The notes: generated by a model not told the origin, from the sequence alone. A stretch of 8,555 bases of DNA from Candidatus Mesolinea sp. (GCA_003499715.1 DNSH01000066.1:1-8555); one strand, 5' to 3'. Shown: positions 1 through 6,749, counted from the first letter of the stretch. Translations and numbers: made by a program.

Positions 1-113
1 ATTATCACTTTGCTCTTACACAGATTTATTACGCTAATAAGTTACATGCTGAATCAAGCAGAATTTCCTGGAAATCATCATTTAGCAGAACAAAGATTTA
101 CTACCTCAACTTC

Positions 114-656
114 TTATCGATTTTTCCATTCTCGATCTAATAATGCATACAGATACTCACTTCCCCATTCCCCTTTGAAAAAAATATTCTCCACAAATGT
201 CGCTTCTCGGCGCATCCCTACCCTTTCAAGTAAAGTGTAAGATGCAATATTCTTAACATCACATACTGCAAAAATTCGATGAAGGTTAAATCTATCAAAA
301 AGGAAAGAGAAAAGGGCAGTTATCGCCTCAAATGCATAACCTTTTCCTTGAAATTCCCGGGATAAGGTTATTCCGAATTGTGCCTGAAGACCATCATTTG
401 CCAAGATTTGAAAAGCACAATCTCCTATGAGCACTCCTTGTTCTTCAAGGATAATCGCAAACGAAAACCACTCACCAGGAGTACCCATTGGATTTCCGAG
501 CATGCGAGTTAATAGTTCTCTCCCCTGGGCCAACGAATAAGGTGCTGACCATGATTGAAAACGTGCGACTTCCCTATCTGATCGATATTGAGAAAACTTA
601 ACTAGATCAATTTCCTGTAATGGTCGTAATATGATTCTTCCATACTCAATTGTCAT
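114..656 (-). CDS. GNAT-family N-acetyltransferase (RimJ/RimL type)
   Basis: Predicted cytoplasmic acetyl-CoA-dependent N-acetyltransferase of 180 residues, the usual length for the Acetyltransf_3 (RimJ/RimL) group. The N-terminus has the typical opening strand with the motif LRPL (residues 10-13). The acetyl-CoA pyrophosphate loop is QGKGYA at 103-108, preceded by the beta-4 strand QFGITLS (93-99). The C-terminal part carries the family pattern N-x-x-S followed by LLERVGM (136-148), where the Asn and the following helix line the CoA site. The ATG at 656 is supported by AGGTG at 666-662, five bases upstream. It lies 121 bases beyond the metallo-hydrolase gene on the same strand, so it may have its own promoter or be read through from the upstream operon; no clear terminator is visible between them. 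The substrate cannot be read from the sequence: members acetylate ribosomal protein N-termini, antibiotics or small amines. Family assignment is firm, function open. Confidence 0.9.
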   Translation of the reverse strand: MTIEYGRIILRPLQEIDLVKFSQYRSDREVARFQSWSAPYSLAQGRELLTRMLGNPMGTPGEWFSFAIILEEQGVLIGDCAFQILANDGLQAQFGITLSREFQGKGYAFEAITALFSFLFDRFNLHRIFAVCDVKNIASYTLLERVGMRREATFVENIFFKGEWGSEYLYALLDREWKNR

Positions 657-777
657 ACGGTCACCTATTCAAAAAATATTAATCTGTTTGGTGGAATGGT
701 ATTTCCGGTCCTTACGAATTGAAAAATTCCAGAGGTCATCACCAGAGACTTCTCAAAGAGCAATCGGGTGTCGGTGA

Positions 778-1641
778 TTAATCCAATCCATTGATGAAGC
801 TGTCAACAAGATCACCATCAAATTCTTTGCAATTCTTGCTATTATTATGACTTGCTAAGAATTTCTTGATCCTCTCTTTATCTTTCCCGAATTTATCAAC
901 GACTTCGCCAATCAATAATAATTCATGGAAAAAGGAAATTAAATCTGAATTTGTCATGGATCTTTTGTCGTGAGCTAGATAATATTCATCTGCATTAAGA
1001 CATCGGAAAAAATCTGATAGATATTGTATGTTGTTGAGTGTATATCGAGGACTCCCATGATGAATATCTTCATATAGGCAATCCCCTAAAAAAGCAATTC
1101 CATCCTCAGGAATAAATACGATGCTGGAGTCCTCTGCGTGATCCCCCCCTACGTGCTTGATTTGGCATGATACTCCACCCAAATCGATTTCAAGCTCCGA
1201 AGTAAAAGAGATATCCGGTATTTTGAACATCATTTGCGATCGATCCGGTAATTCCAACTTGATCATATCTCTGCAAAACGCGATCTCAGATCCTTCTTTG
1301 ACACGCTGATCCAAAGCAGAATCGCTCCAATCGAGTGTTCGCATTTCTTTGAGGTACGCCTTTGTTTTCTTATGGGAAATAATCTCGAACTCAAATGCGG
1401 AACTGCCAAATACATGATCCCAATGCCAGTGAGTTAACACAACGTAACTTGGCCTAGCAATAGCTAGGTTTGTCAATTCAGTCAATAGGTAGTGTGCATG
1501 GTTGGTTGAATTTCCTGCATCAATGATGAGGGTGGCGCGTGAACCCGCCACTACACCCAGAAGCGGTCTATCATGCTCTTTGACAGGAGGCAGACAGTAC
1601 GCATGATCTGAAATTTTACTGAGTTTACAATCGGCTGTCAT
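778..1641 (-). CDS. MBL-fold metallo-hydrolase
   Basis: Predicted di-zinc hydrolase of the metallo-beta-lactamase superfamily, 287 residues, with no signal peptide, so probably cytoplasmic. All usual metal ligands are visible: the HxHxDH motif as HWHWDH at 71-76, a third-motif His at 168 (GGDHAED), the bridging Asp at 187 (FLGDCLY) and a last His at 224 (LAHDKRS). The strand before the first motif, VVLT, and the early IIDAG segment (39-43) are also typical. It belongs to the broad glyoxalase II-like part of the superfamily; lactonase, thioesterase or beta-lactamase-like activity cannot be told apart here. The ATG at 1641 has AGGG at 1656-1653, and the gene starts 16 bases after the GNAT gene stop, so the two are probably cotranscribed. 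The C-terminal 60 residues are charged and helical and have no recognised motif. Confidence 0.9.
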   Translation of the reverse strand: MTADCKLSKISDHAYCLPPVKEHDRPLLGVVAGSRATLIIDAGNSTNHAHYLLTELTNLAIARPSYVVLTHWHWDHVFGSSAFEFEIISHKKTKAYLKEMRTLDWSDSALDQRVKEGSEIAFCRDMIKLELPDRSQMMFKIPDISFTSELEIDLGGVSCQIKHVGGDHAEDSSIVFIPEDGIAFLGDCLYEDIHHGSPRYTLNNIQYLSDFFRCLNADEYYLAHDKRSMTNSDLISFFHELLLIGEVVDKFGKDKERIKKFLASHNNSKNCKEFDGDLVDSFINGLD

Positions 1642-1657
1642 TATCTCAGAAACCCTT

Positions 1658-2218
1658 TTAATTCCACAATATATCAGTACAATGCCGATCCGTTCGTAAA
1701 AACGAAAGCAATACCCAATCCGTAAAATTCCCTTTAAACCATCTATAATTCCTCAACACACCTTCTACGACAAAACCATAACTCTTTAATAGTTTGACCG
1801 AGCGATCATTCTCAATGTGCACATACGCCTGAATGCGATTCAATCCCATTTCAGTAAAACCATGCTCAATGACAGCACTCAGAGCTTCCTTCATCAAACC
1901 CTGTCCCCAATAATCAGGAGAAAGATCAAAACCGATCTCGGCACGTTTGTCATAATGATCAATAGTTTCAAATCCACAAGTACCGATCACGAATGGTTGT
2001 TGTAAAGTTGCAATGGCCCAAACAATCCCTTTTCCTGAAGAAAAACAATCCGAATAATCATGCAAAATTTCCTTGGCTTGCTCGCTTGTCGTGATTGGAT
2101 TCATCATATATGCTGTGAGTATTGGGTTGGAATATAAATTGAAAATCGCATCCTTGTCCCCTGGCTTGAAATTTCGCAAAAAAAGTCGATTTGTCGTTAT
2201 TTCAGGAAATAGATTCAT
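1658..2218 (-). CDS. GNAT-family N-acetyltransferase (RimJ/RimL type)
   Basis: Predicted acetyl-CoA-dependent N-acetyltransferase of 186 residues. The early TTNRLFLRNF segment (8-17) is the standard Acetyltransf_3 opening. The acetyl-CoA loop is YWGQGLMKEA at 103-112, after the strand AEIGFDLSP. Residues 137-152 hold the N-x-x-S-x-x-LLKSYGF pattern of the CoA-contacting helix, followed by GVLRNYR, as in ribosomal-protein acetyltransferases. I chose the ATG at 2218 because AGGG (2230-2227) lies eight bases upstream of it. An in-frame GTG at 2227 would add three residues but overlaps that Shine-Dalgarno site. The gene begins 37 bases after the permease stop and ends 16 bases before the metallo-hydrolase, so it sits inside a compact unit. 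It shares the fold and general motifs with the GNAT at 114-656, but the two are too different to be a recent duplication. Substrate unknown. Confidence 0.9.
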   Translation of the reverse strand: MNLFPEITTNRLFLRNFKPGDKDAIFNLYSNPILTAYMMNPITTSEQAKEILHDYSDCFSSGKGIVWAIATLQQPFVIGTCGFETIDHYDKRAEIGFDLSPDYWGQGLMKEALSAVIEHGFTEMGLNRIQAYVHIENDRSVKLLKSYGFVVEGVLRNYRWFKGNFTDWVLLSFLRTDRHCTDILWN

Positions 2219-2255
2219 TATTATCACCCTGGGTTTCGATTTTCTAAGACTATTT

Positions 2256-3032
2256 TTATGAGCAATCCGGTTTCACGAGGCTGCGTTTAAATCGCAGCAG
2301 CACTAAAACTAGTAATATCAAAGTGATGAGAAGAAGGACAAAGCTTATCGTTGTAAAGACTTGTTGGAAATTAGCAGTCATGACTTCTTTTTCAAACCAG
2401 TTTTCGAATGCGACCCTCCATGGGTCAGGGAAAACATTCCCTATAAGGTAAATTGCGATTCCAAAGATAATGACAGGTGCCATGAGGATTGCGTTAAGAT
2501 AATTCATCGCCTGGCGTAATGAGGTTGTTTGAAGTGAAACCAATACGCCAAGGCTAGCGGCTGAGATGGATAGAAGAATGATCGTTGCAAGATTTGCGAA
2601 AAGTATTTCAGATGGGTAAAAGGATAAATTACCACTCCACTGGGCGATATTATATGTCACCAGGCTGACTAAATGAACGAAGAAGGAGATCTTGCTTGCC
2701 CGGATAATTGGTGGGAACATGGTACCGAAAAGAATGGCGCGATCCGGTAATCGACTAGCGAAAAGCGTTTCGAGCGTTTTTCGTTCTCTCTCTCCAACAA
2801 GCGACAAGGGGATAGACATGGTCACAGTTATAAGAGGTACAAGAATGGAAATCACCAATGAAAAAGGTGATTTTATCCAATCAGAACCAAGGCTTAATGG
2901 AGGTACAATGGCCAACAACCCCAAGCTTAGGAAAGGAAAAATCATCCCAGTAATTTTTTCTCGCAAATTCTTTGATTGGTTGGAGTATTCCAGGTTTTCC
3001 TTCCATATCATCGTAAGGATGTCATTTATCAT
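2256..3032 (-). CDS. ABC-2 type transporter permease
   Basis: Predicted integral membrane subunit of an ABC exporter, 258 residues. Six hydrophobic segments can be placed at roughly 29-47, 57-79, 112-132, 142-166, 180-200 and 225-247, followed by a short basic tail (RFKRS). Between segments 2 and 3 lies GERERKTLETL (80-90), the cytoplasmic coupling motif common in ABC-2 and NatB-like permeases, followed by DRAILFG. The ATG at 3032 lies 11 bases inside the end of the ATPase gene and has a strong Shine-Dalgarno, AGGAG (3044-3040), seven bases upstream, so the two are translationally linked and almost certainly form one transporter. The exported substrate is not evident. Relatives of this type are annotated as multidrug, bacteriocin-immunity or sodium exporters, which cannot be separated from sequence alone. 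Confidence 0.88.
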   Translation of the reverse strand: MINDILTMIWKENLEYSNQSKNLREKITGMIFPFLSLGLLAIVPPLSLGSDWIKSPFSLVISILVPLITVTMSIPLSLVGERERKTLETLFASRLPDRAILFGTMFPPIIRASKISFFVHLVSLVTYNIAQWSGNLSFYPSEILFANLATIILLSISAASLGVLVSLQTTSLRQAMNYLNAILMAPVIIFGIAIYLIGNVFPDPWRVAFENWFEKEVMTANFQQVFTTISFVLLLITLILLVLVLLRFKRSLVKPDCS

Positions 3033-3984
3033 TGTTCTTCTCCTCTGTCAGTTCCAGGAAAACTTCTTCAAAGTTATCTCTCATTGGCCGAACCCCCCAG
3101 ACTTGCACACCTTCATCCACAAGCAATTTAACCAAAACTGAGATATTACTGTCCGGACGAAGATCCACGATTAGTAGATCATTGTCCTGGTTTACACTCA
3201 GGACATTGGCTTGCTTACGGACCATTTCTAGGATGGCATGATCAATACACCCGCCTCTGACTTCCCACCGATTAATACTGGTTTGTGACCGGATACTTTC
3301 GGGTGTTCCATGAGCCACCATTCTCCCATTTTTGATCACAGTGATATTATTGCAATACTTCTCTGCTTCGGTCATGTTGTGTGTGGTAAGGAACACTGTC
3401 ACACCATCTTTTTTCACAATTTGGTGAAGATAATCACGAATGGCTACCGCTGCATTCACATCAAGCCCAACAGTTGGTTCATCCAGTAGCAACACCTGCG
3501 GGAGGTGGATCATGGCTCGTGCGAGAGCTAATTTCTGGCGCATGCCTTTGCTCCATGTAGCCGGGAATTCCTTCCGGCGTCCCCACAATTCGGTCAGAGT
3601 TAATAACTCTTCAATACGCTCTTGTCTTCTTACAGATGGCATCCGATTTACCCGTCCGTAGAAATCCAGATTTTCCTCCGCCGTCAGGTTTTCATAAAGT
3701 CCGGTATTCTCCAGCAATACTCCAATCCGGGAACGGACTTCCTGCCCGTTCGTCCAAGGATTGAATCCAAGAATTTCGGCTGATCCACTAGTTGGTTTTA
3801 AAAGTCCTAACAATAGGCGAATCGTGGTTGTTTTTCCAGCCCCATTCGGGCCTAAAAGACCAAAGATAGTTCCACTGGGTATTTCCATCGAGATATCATC
3901 CACAGCCTTGAGAGCCCCAAAATAACAAGAAAGATTCTTGATACAGATGGCTACACTGTTCGATCGTTGTTTTGTTTCCATCAT
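3022..3984 (-). CDS. ABC transporter ATP-binding protein
   Basis: Predicted ATPase subunit of the exporter whose permease is the next gene, 320 residues. Walker A is GPNGAGKTT at 45-53, Walker B with catalytic Glu is LLLDEP at 165-170, the D-loop is GLD at 173-175, and the switch His is H202 (LTTHNM). The signature is the degenerate SKGMRQ form at 145-150 rather than LSGGQ, and the Q-loop position reads LLENTGLY with Glu instead of Gln; both variants are familiar in ABC-2/NatA/DrrA-like ATPases. Residues after about 235 form the C-terminal extension usual in that group. The start ATG at 3984 overlaps the stop of the upstream DUF2812 reading frame as TAATG; a second ATG follows at once (3981). 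GGAAAGG (4002-3996) and AAAAAGG (3993-3987) could serve as ribosome sites. All catalytic motifs are intact although the gene in front of it is broken. Confidence 0.93.
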   Translation of the reverse strand: MMETKQRSNSVAICIKNLSCYFGALKAVDDISMEIPSGTIFGLLGPNGAGKTTTIRLLLGLLKPTSGSAEILGFNPWTNGQEVRSRIGVLLENTGLYENLTAEENLDFYGRVNRMPSVRRQERIEELLTLTELWGRRKEFPATWSKGMRQKLALARAMIHLPQVLLLDEPTVGLDVNAAVAIRDYLHQIVKKDGVTVFLTTHNMTEAEKYCNNITVIKNGRMVAHGTPESIRSQTSINRWEVRGGCIDHAILEMVRKQANVLSVNQDNDLLIVDLRPDSNISVLVKLLVDEGVQVWGVRPMRDNFEEVFLELTEEKNNDK

Positions 3985-4540
3985 TACCTTTTTGACCTTT
4001 CCAACTGGTGGATGCGTAGACCTACTCGTACGAGGATGTAAATGTAAAAGAAGATTATTACCAAAATCAAGATTTCGATCCCAGCAATACCCACTTGACC
4101 TAGCAGTCCATCGCCTGAATACGGAAAAGGAAATCTCGCAAGTCGATCATGTGAAAGAAGATTGGTAGAGAAAAGATAGCCAGAAAGCCCAATAATCGTC
4201 GGTAGCTCTGGACCTTCGAATTTGTGTCGTTAATAATCTCACCTTTTTCGCCCAGCATTACCGATTTTCGCCAATAGTGGCAACCCATCAATTCACTTAC
4301 GTGCTCCCAACCTGCTTCTTTGTATAAATGACCAGAAGAACCATCCATTTTGCCAAACCAGACAAAATCCAAACGATAAACAACATGCTGCGACTCTCCA
4401 TCTTAGAACGAATATTTACCAAAAGGGGATACCCGCATCAGGTGCCAACCCTTTTTTACCATCTTCGTCAGCTATGTCTCTTCTTTGTCGTCTTGCCAGT
4501 GTCAAAACCACTTGTATTTATTAATCGCTTTCGAATTCAA
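3984..4540 (-). pseudogene. decayed DUF2812 family membrane protein gene
   Basis: Remnant of a DUF2812-type protein gene. From the TTG at 4540 (AGGAG at 4553-4549, eight bases upstream) the frame reads NKYKWF, then HWQDDKEE, then KKGWHL, then VVYRLDFVW, EAGWEHV, CHYWRK and DTNSKVQSYRRLL, all matching my memory of DUF2812. It is interrupted by TGA (4504-4502), TAG (4474-4472) and TAA (4405-4403). The first two fall where the family normally has Trp. After the hydrophobic LLGFLAIFSLPIFF segment a one-base-type frameshift occurs around 4130-4150. The shifted frame then gives a second membrane helix (ILILVIIFFYIYILV) and the basic end QLERSKR, stopping at TAA 3986-3984, which overlaps the ABC ATPase start as TAATG. 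The original product would be about 185 residues with two membrane helices. Only the piece at 4100-4372 is an open frame, and it lacks a ribosome site. Family function is unknown; members often sit beside PadR regulators and ABC exporters. No PadR gene is visible here. Confidence 0.85.
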
Positions 4541-4629
4541 CTGAATTTCTCCTAATTACACTTTCTGCAATATTTCTATCCATGGTGGGTGATCAAAACC
4601 AGTTCGGATTAGATAACCATTGGATATCG

Positions 4630-4638
4630 ATTATACCA
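4630..4638 (-). promoter_or_regulatory. extended -10 promoter of the ABC operon
   Basis: On the minus strand this reads TGGTATAAT, a perfect TGn plus TATAAT extended -10 element. The best -35-like hexamer, GTGACA, ends only 13 bases upstream of TATAAT, too close for a standard pair, so the extended -10 would carry the promoter. Transcription would start near 4623, giving a leader of about 80 bases before the TTG at 4540. It is the only good promoter seen for the leftward operon. Confidence 0.55.
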
Positions 4639-4684
4639 CAAGCTTTGGTGTCACGGCTTACCCTTAGTCGACTTGCATTTGATG

Positions 4685-4690
4685 TATACT
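4685..4690 (+). promoter_or_regulatory. candidate -10 element for coaE
   Basis: TATACT lies 20 bases upstream of the coaE ATG. No recognisable -35 hexamer sits at the right distance. The implied 5' leader would be only about 14 bases, just covering the purine-rich ribosome site AGAGAAGAG (4697-4705). It is placed sensibly but weakly supported; a start elsewhere in 4641-4690 is possible. Confidence 0.3.
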
Positions 4691-4710
4691 AAGCACAGAG
4701 AAGAGAAAAA

Positions 4711-5784
4711 ATGAACGCGCGCCCAATATTACTTGGCATAACTGGGAATATTGCCTCTGGTAAGAGCGCTGTCAGGCAATACCTCGAAAACGAAGGCGCC
4801 CTAACTATTGACGCTGATTTATTGGCGCAATCTACTTACTTCCCGGGTGGTCCAGCATATCAACCCATATTGGACACTTTTGGGGATGATTTGTGCTTCG
4901 GAGATGGGCAGATCAATCGCTCCCGTTTAGGTCGCATCGTCTTCGCTGATCCAGCTGCTATGCAGAAGTTGGAAGCTATCATTCACCCTTTGGTAACGGA
5001 GCAAATATTAGCAATCACTGCGCGAGCTGAGGTTGGTTTGGTAGTCGTCGAGGCGATTAAATTATTCGAAGCAGGGATCCACGAAAAGTGCGATGCTGTC
5101 TGGACGGTCGCTGCTGATGAAAACGTGCGCAAGGAAAGGCTCATAAATACACGCGGCTTAACCGAAGACGATGCCATGCGGCGTATCCGCTCCCAAAGCC
5201 CCGAAGAGGAGAAAATTCGCCGCTCTGATTACGTCATTTATACCGATAAGGACTTCCGCTCCACTTACGAGCAAACCATGCAAGGTTTAGCCATGCTCAA
5301 TCCAGACTTGCCAGAAGAGGTGGTTTCCTTTACTGGTGAAGTCTTTCGCCCTTTACGTCCAATGGATTTCGACAACTCCACGGCATTGTTTTCGCGGGTC
5401 TTTTCAAGAGAGCGGACTGAGGATGATTTATTCCGATCGCTTAGCCGCCAGACAATCTTAGCAGGCTTCAATGAAAACGAAATCACCACACTCGCCTTTT
5501 GGAAAGCTGAGCTTTTTCTCAGCCTAATCCATAATATTATCCCTTATGGGCCCAAATCAGAAGAGGCAAAGCACACCCTGGAGGTGCTAGCTATAGTTGC
5601 GCATGCTCACCTATGTGAAGCTCTATATATCTCCCGTGAATTAATTCACCCTGCGGCAGCAAAAGCCCTTGGTTATATGCCTGGCGACTACTTTCCACCG
5701 GAGCTCAACCCCTTTGCTGTGACCAATTTCCTACGCAAGTACGGCTTAATGCCAGAGGAGGTGTTTGTAAAACACGATCTTTAA
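4711..5784 (+). CDS. coaE: dephospho-CoA kinase with extra C-terminal region
   Basis: Predicted cytoplasmic kinase for the last step of coenzyme A synthesis: it phosphorylates the 3'-hydroxyl of the dephospho-CoA ribose using ATP. The kinase domain spans about residues 6-198. The P-loop is GNIASGKS at 12-19, the substrate-site DAD is at 34-36 (LTIDADLLAQ), IHPLV is at 91-95, VVEAIKLFEAG is at 112-122, and the lid helix with Arg and Gln residues (RGLTEDDAMRRIRSQ) is at 148-162, followed by RRSDYVI. A standard CoaE ends near residue 200. This one continues for about 155 more residues (roughly 203-357), a mostly helical region beginning VFRPLRPMDF, which I do not recognise. The opening FRPLRP resembles the first strand of GNAT domains, but no acetyl-CoA loop is visible. 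The ATG at 4711 has AGAGAAGAG upstream and fits the P-loop position expected for the family. First gene of the rightward block. Confidence 0.92.
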   Translation: MNARPILLGITGNIASGKSAVRQYLENEGALTIDADLLAQSTYFPGGPAYQPILDTFGDDLCFGDGQINRSRLGRIVFADPAAMQKLEAIIHPLVTEQILAITARAEVGLVVVEAIKLFEAGIHEKCDAVWTVAADENVRKERLINTRGLTEDDAMRRIRSQSPEEEKIRRSDYVIYTDKDFRSTYEQTMQGLAMLNPDLPEEVVSFTGEVFRPLRPMDFDNSTALFSRVFSRERTEDDLFRSLSRQTILAGFNENEITTLAFWKAELFLSLIHNIIPYGPKSEEAKHTLEVLAIVAHAHLCEALYISRELIHPAAAKALGYMPGDYFPPELNPFAVTNFLRKYGLMPEEVFVKHDL

Positions 5785-5796
5785 TGTATTCGTGCG

Positions 5797-5810
5797 ATAA
5801 TAGGTATTAT
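5797..5810. repeat. 14-base inverted repeat between coaE and cdaA
   Basis: ATAATA and TATTAT flank a central GG, giving 6-base arms in perfect symmetry. A second, smaller symmetric element (AGTTA, four bases, TAACT) follows at 5814-5827 and contains TATACT (5817-5822), a possible -10. Both lie in the 71-base gap before cdaA, where an operator or an internal promoter would be expected. All are A+T only in the arms, so chance is a real alternative. Confidence 0.3.
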
Positions 5811-5855
5811 TCAAGTTATACTTAACTCTTAATAACAGGCTGAAAGCAAACCATC

Positions 5856-6749
5856 ATGCAAGAATTGATCAACGATATCCTTTTTATTTTGCAGCGCTTT
5901 AATTGGTCAAGCGTACTGGATATTGCGTTAGTAACCGCCTTTTTTGCCGTCCTGCTCTATATGCTGCGAGATACAGGCGCCGTTACGCTTCTGCGTGGTG
6001 TGTTCTTGGTGGTCGTGCTAATCACCCTGCTCACTACGTTTATTGATTTGCCCGCTTTTTCGTGGTTGATCAATGTAATCTCGCCAGCATTAATATTTAC
6101 CATCCCCGTCATCTTTGCCCCCGAGATTCGCCACGCCTTAGAACAAGTGGGGCGGATTAGCAATATTAACTTTCTCACTCGACGCGTCAGCCCGAAAGAT
6201 CGCGAAGCCCTCGAAAAAACACTGCAAGAGATCACCAAAGCAGCTGTGCGCCTGTCTGAACGCCGGCATGGTGCTCTCATTGTCATTCGGCGAAATGATC
6301 TCTTGACACAATATTACAAAACTGGCGTGATGCTCGACGCTGAAGTGACTGCTGAGCTCCTCCTTCAGATCTTTTACCCCAATACGCCATTACACGACGG
6401 CGCTGTGATTATCGATGGTAACCGCGTGGTCGCAGCTGCCTGTGTGATGCCGCTTTCAGCCAGCGGTGTGCTCAACAGCCTGCCAGAGCGTTCGATGGGG
6501 CTGCGGCATCGCGCTGGCTTGGGCATTAGCGAGGTGAGCGATGCCATTGCCTTAGTTGTTTCGGAGGAGACTGGCAGTATCTCGATTGCCTATCAAGGCC
6601 GCTTCATTCGCCGATTAGATGGAGAGCGCTTGCTCAATACTTTGCGGGCTCTGATCTTCAGTGAAGATCAGCAACAAACAGGTAAGAAACCCCGTCCCCG
6701 TAAAGAGAAAAAGACCAAAGAAAAGAGCGAAGGAGGAACTCTGGTATGA
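5856..6749 (+). CDS. cdaA: membrane diadenylate cyclase CdaA
   Basis: Predicted to condense two ATP into cyclic di-AMP at the inner face of the membrane. The protein has 297 residues: hydrophobic segments at about 20-37, 42-62 and 68-87, a coiled helix to about 135, then the DisA_N cyclase domain (about 100-265). Motif one, DGA, is at 181-183 (TPLHDGAVII). Motif two, RHR, is at 217-219 (MGLRHRAGLGISE), and SEETG is at 236-240. The residue before RHR is Leu where CdaA/DisA proteins usually have Thr. The C-terminal tail from about 270 is very basic (KKPRPRKEKKTKEK) and probably disordered. The start ATG at 5856 has only a weak ribosome site (GAAAG, 5842-5846), but it places the first helix correctly. 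The last four bases overlap the ybbR start (ATGA). Partnering with ybbR is the standard arrangement; glmM, the usual third gene, is absent and coaE and der flank the pair. Confidence 0.94.
   Translation: MQELINDILFILQRFNWSSVLDIALVTAFFAVLLYMLRDTGAVTLLRGVFLVVVLITLLTTFIDLPAFSWLINVISPALIFTIPVIFAPEIRHALEQVGRISNINFLTRRVSPKDREALEKTLQEITKAAVRLSERRHGALIVIRRNDLLTQYYKTGVMLDAEVTAELLLQIFYPNTPLHDGAVIIDGNRVVAAACVMPLSASGVLNSLPERSMGLRHRAGLGISEVSDAIALVVSEETGSISIAYQGRFIRRLDGERLLNTLRALIFSEDQQQTGKKPRPRKEKKTKEKSEGGTLV
6731..6736 (+). promoter_or_regulatory. Shine-Dalgarno site of ybbR
   Basis: AGGAGG, a full match to the anti-Shine-Dalgarno core, lies nine bases upstream of the ATG at 6746, inside the end of cdaA. 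It fixes the ybbR start and the four-base ATGA overlap, and is far stronger than the sites in front of cdaA and der. Confidence 0.75.

Noticed and set aside
10..240. 76-codon plus-strand open frame at the left edge.
   Set aside because: Half of it is antisense to the GNAT gene and the protein has no recognisable features or ribosome site.
657..777. Terminator or promoter in the gap between the metallo-hydrolase and the second GNAT.
   Set aside because: Repeated CCAGAG (729-734 and 742-747) is a direct, not inverted, repeat, and the T-run on the minus strand is not preceded by a stable stem. No convincing -35/-10 pair was found.
2692..3141. 149-codon plus-strand open frame.
   Set aside because: It lies antisense to the well-supported permease and the end of the ATPase gene, and its translation has no recognisable domain.
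4100..4372. A stand-alone 90-residue gene starting at the TTG at 4372.
   Set aside because: No ribosome site precedes that TTG, and the conserved family sequence extends upstream of it in the same frame and downstream in a shifted frame. It is the longest open piece of the pseudogene.
4403..4504. Recoding of stop codons as amino acids in the DUF2812 frame, suggested by TGA and TAG at Trp positions.
   Set aside because: All three stop codons occur in the frame along with a frameshift. Elsewhere in the window TGA ends real genes (the ABC ATPase and cdaA) and does not interrupt any other conserved frame. Gene decay explains it better.
4541..4620. Minus-strand reading ending in DHPPWIEILQKV and a stop just before the DUF2812 ribosome site, considered as the tail of a lost PadR-type regulator.
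   Set aside because: The frame is closed by a stop within the -10 element about 70 bases upstream, it has no start codon, and the residues do not resemble a PadR C-terminus.
4635..4649. ACCA and TGGT inverted repeat around AAGCTT, considered as an operator over the leftward promoter.
   Set aside because: The arms are only four bases and their centre does not match the centre of AAGCTT; it also lacks the ATGT-ACAT pattern usual for PadR sites.
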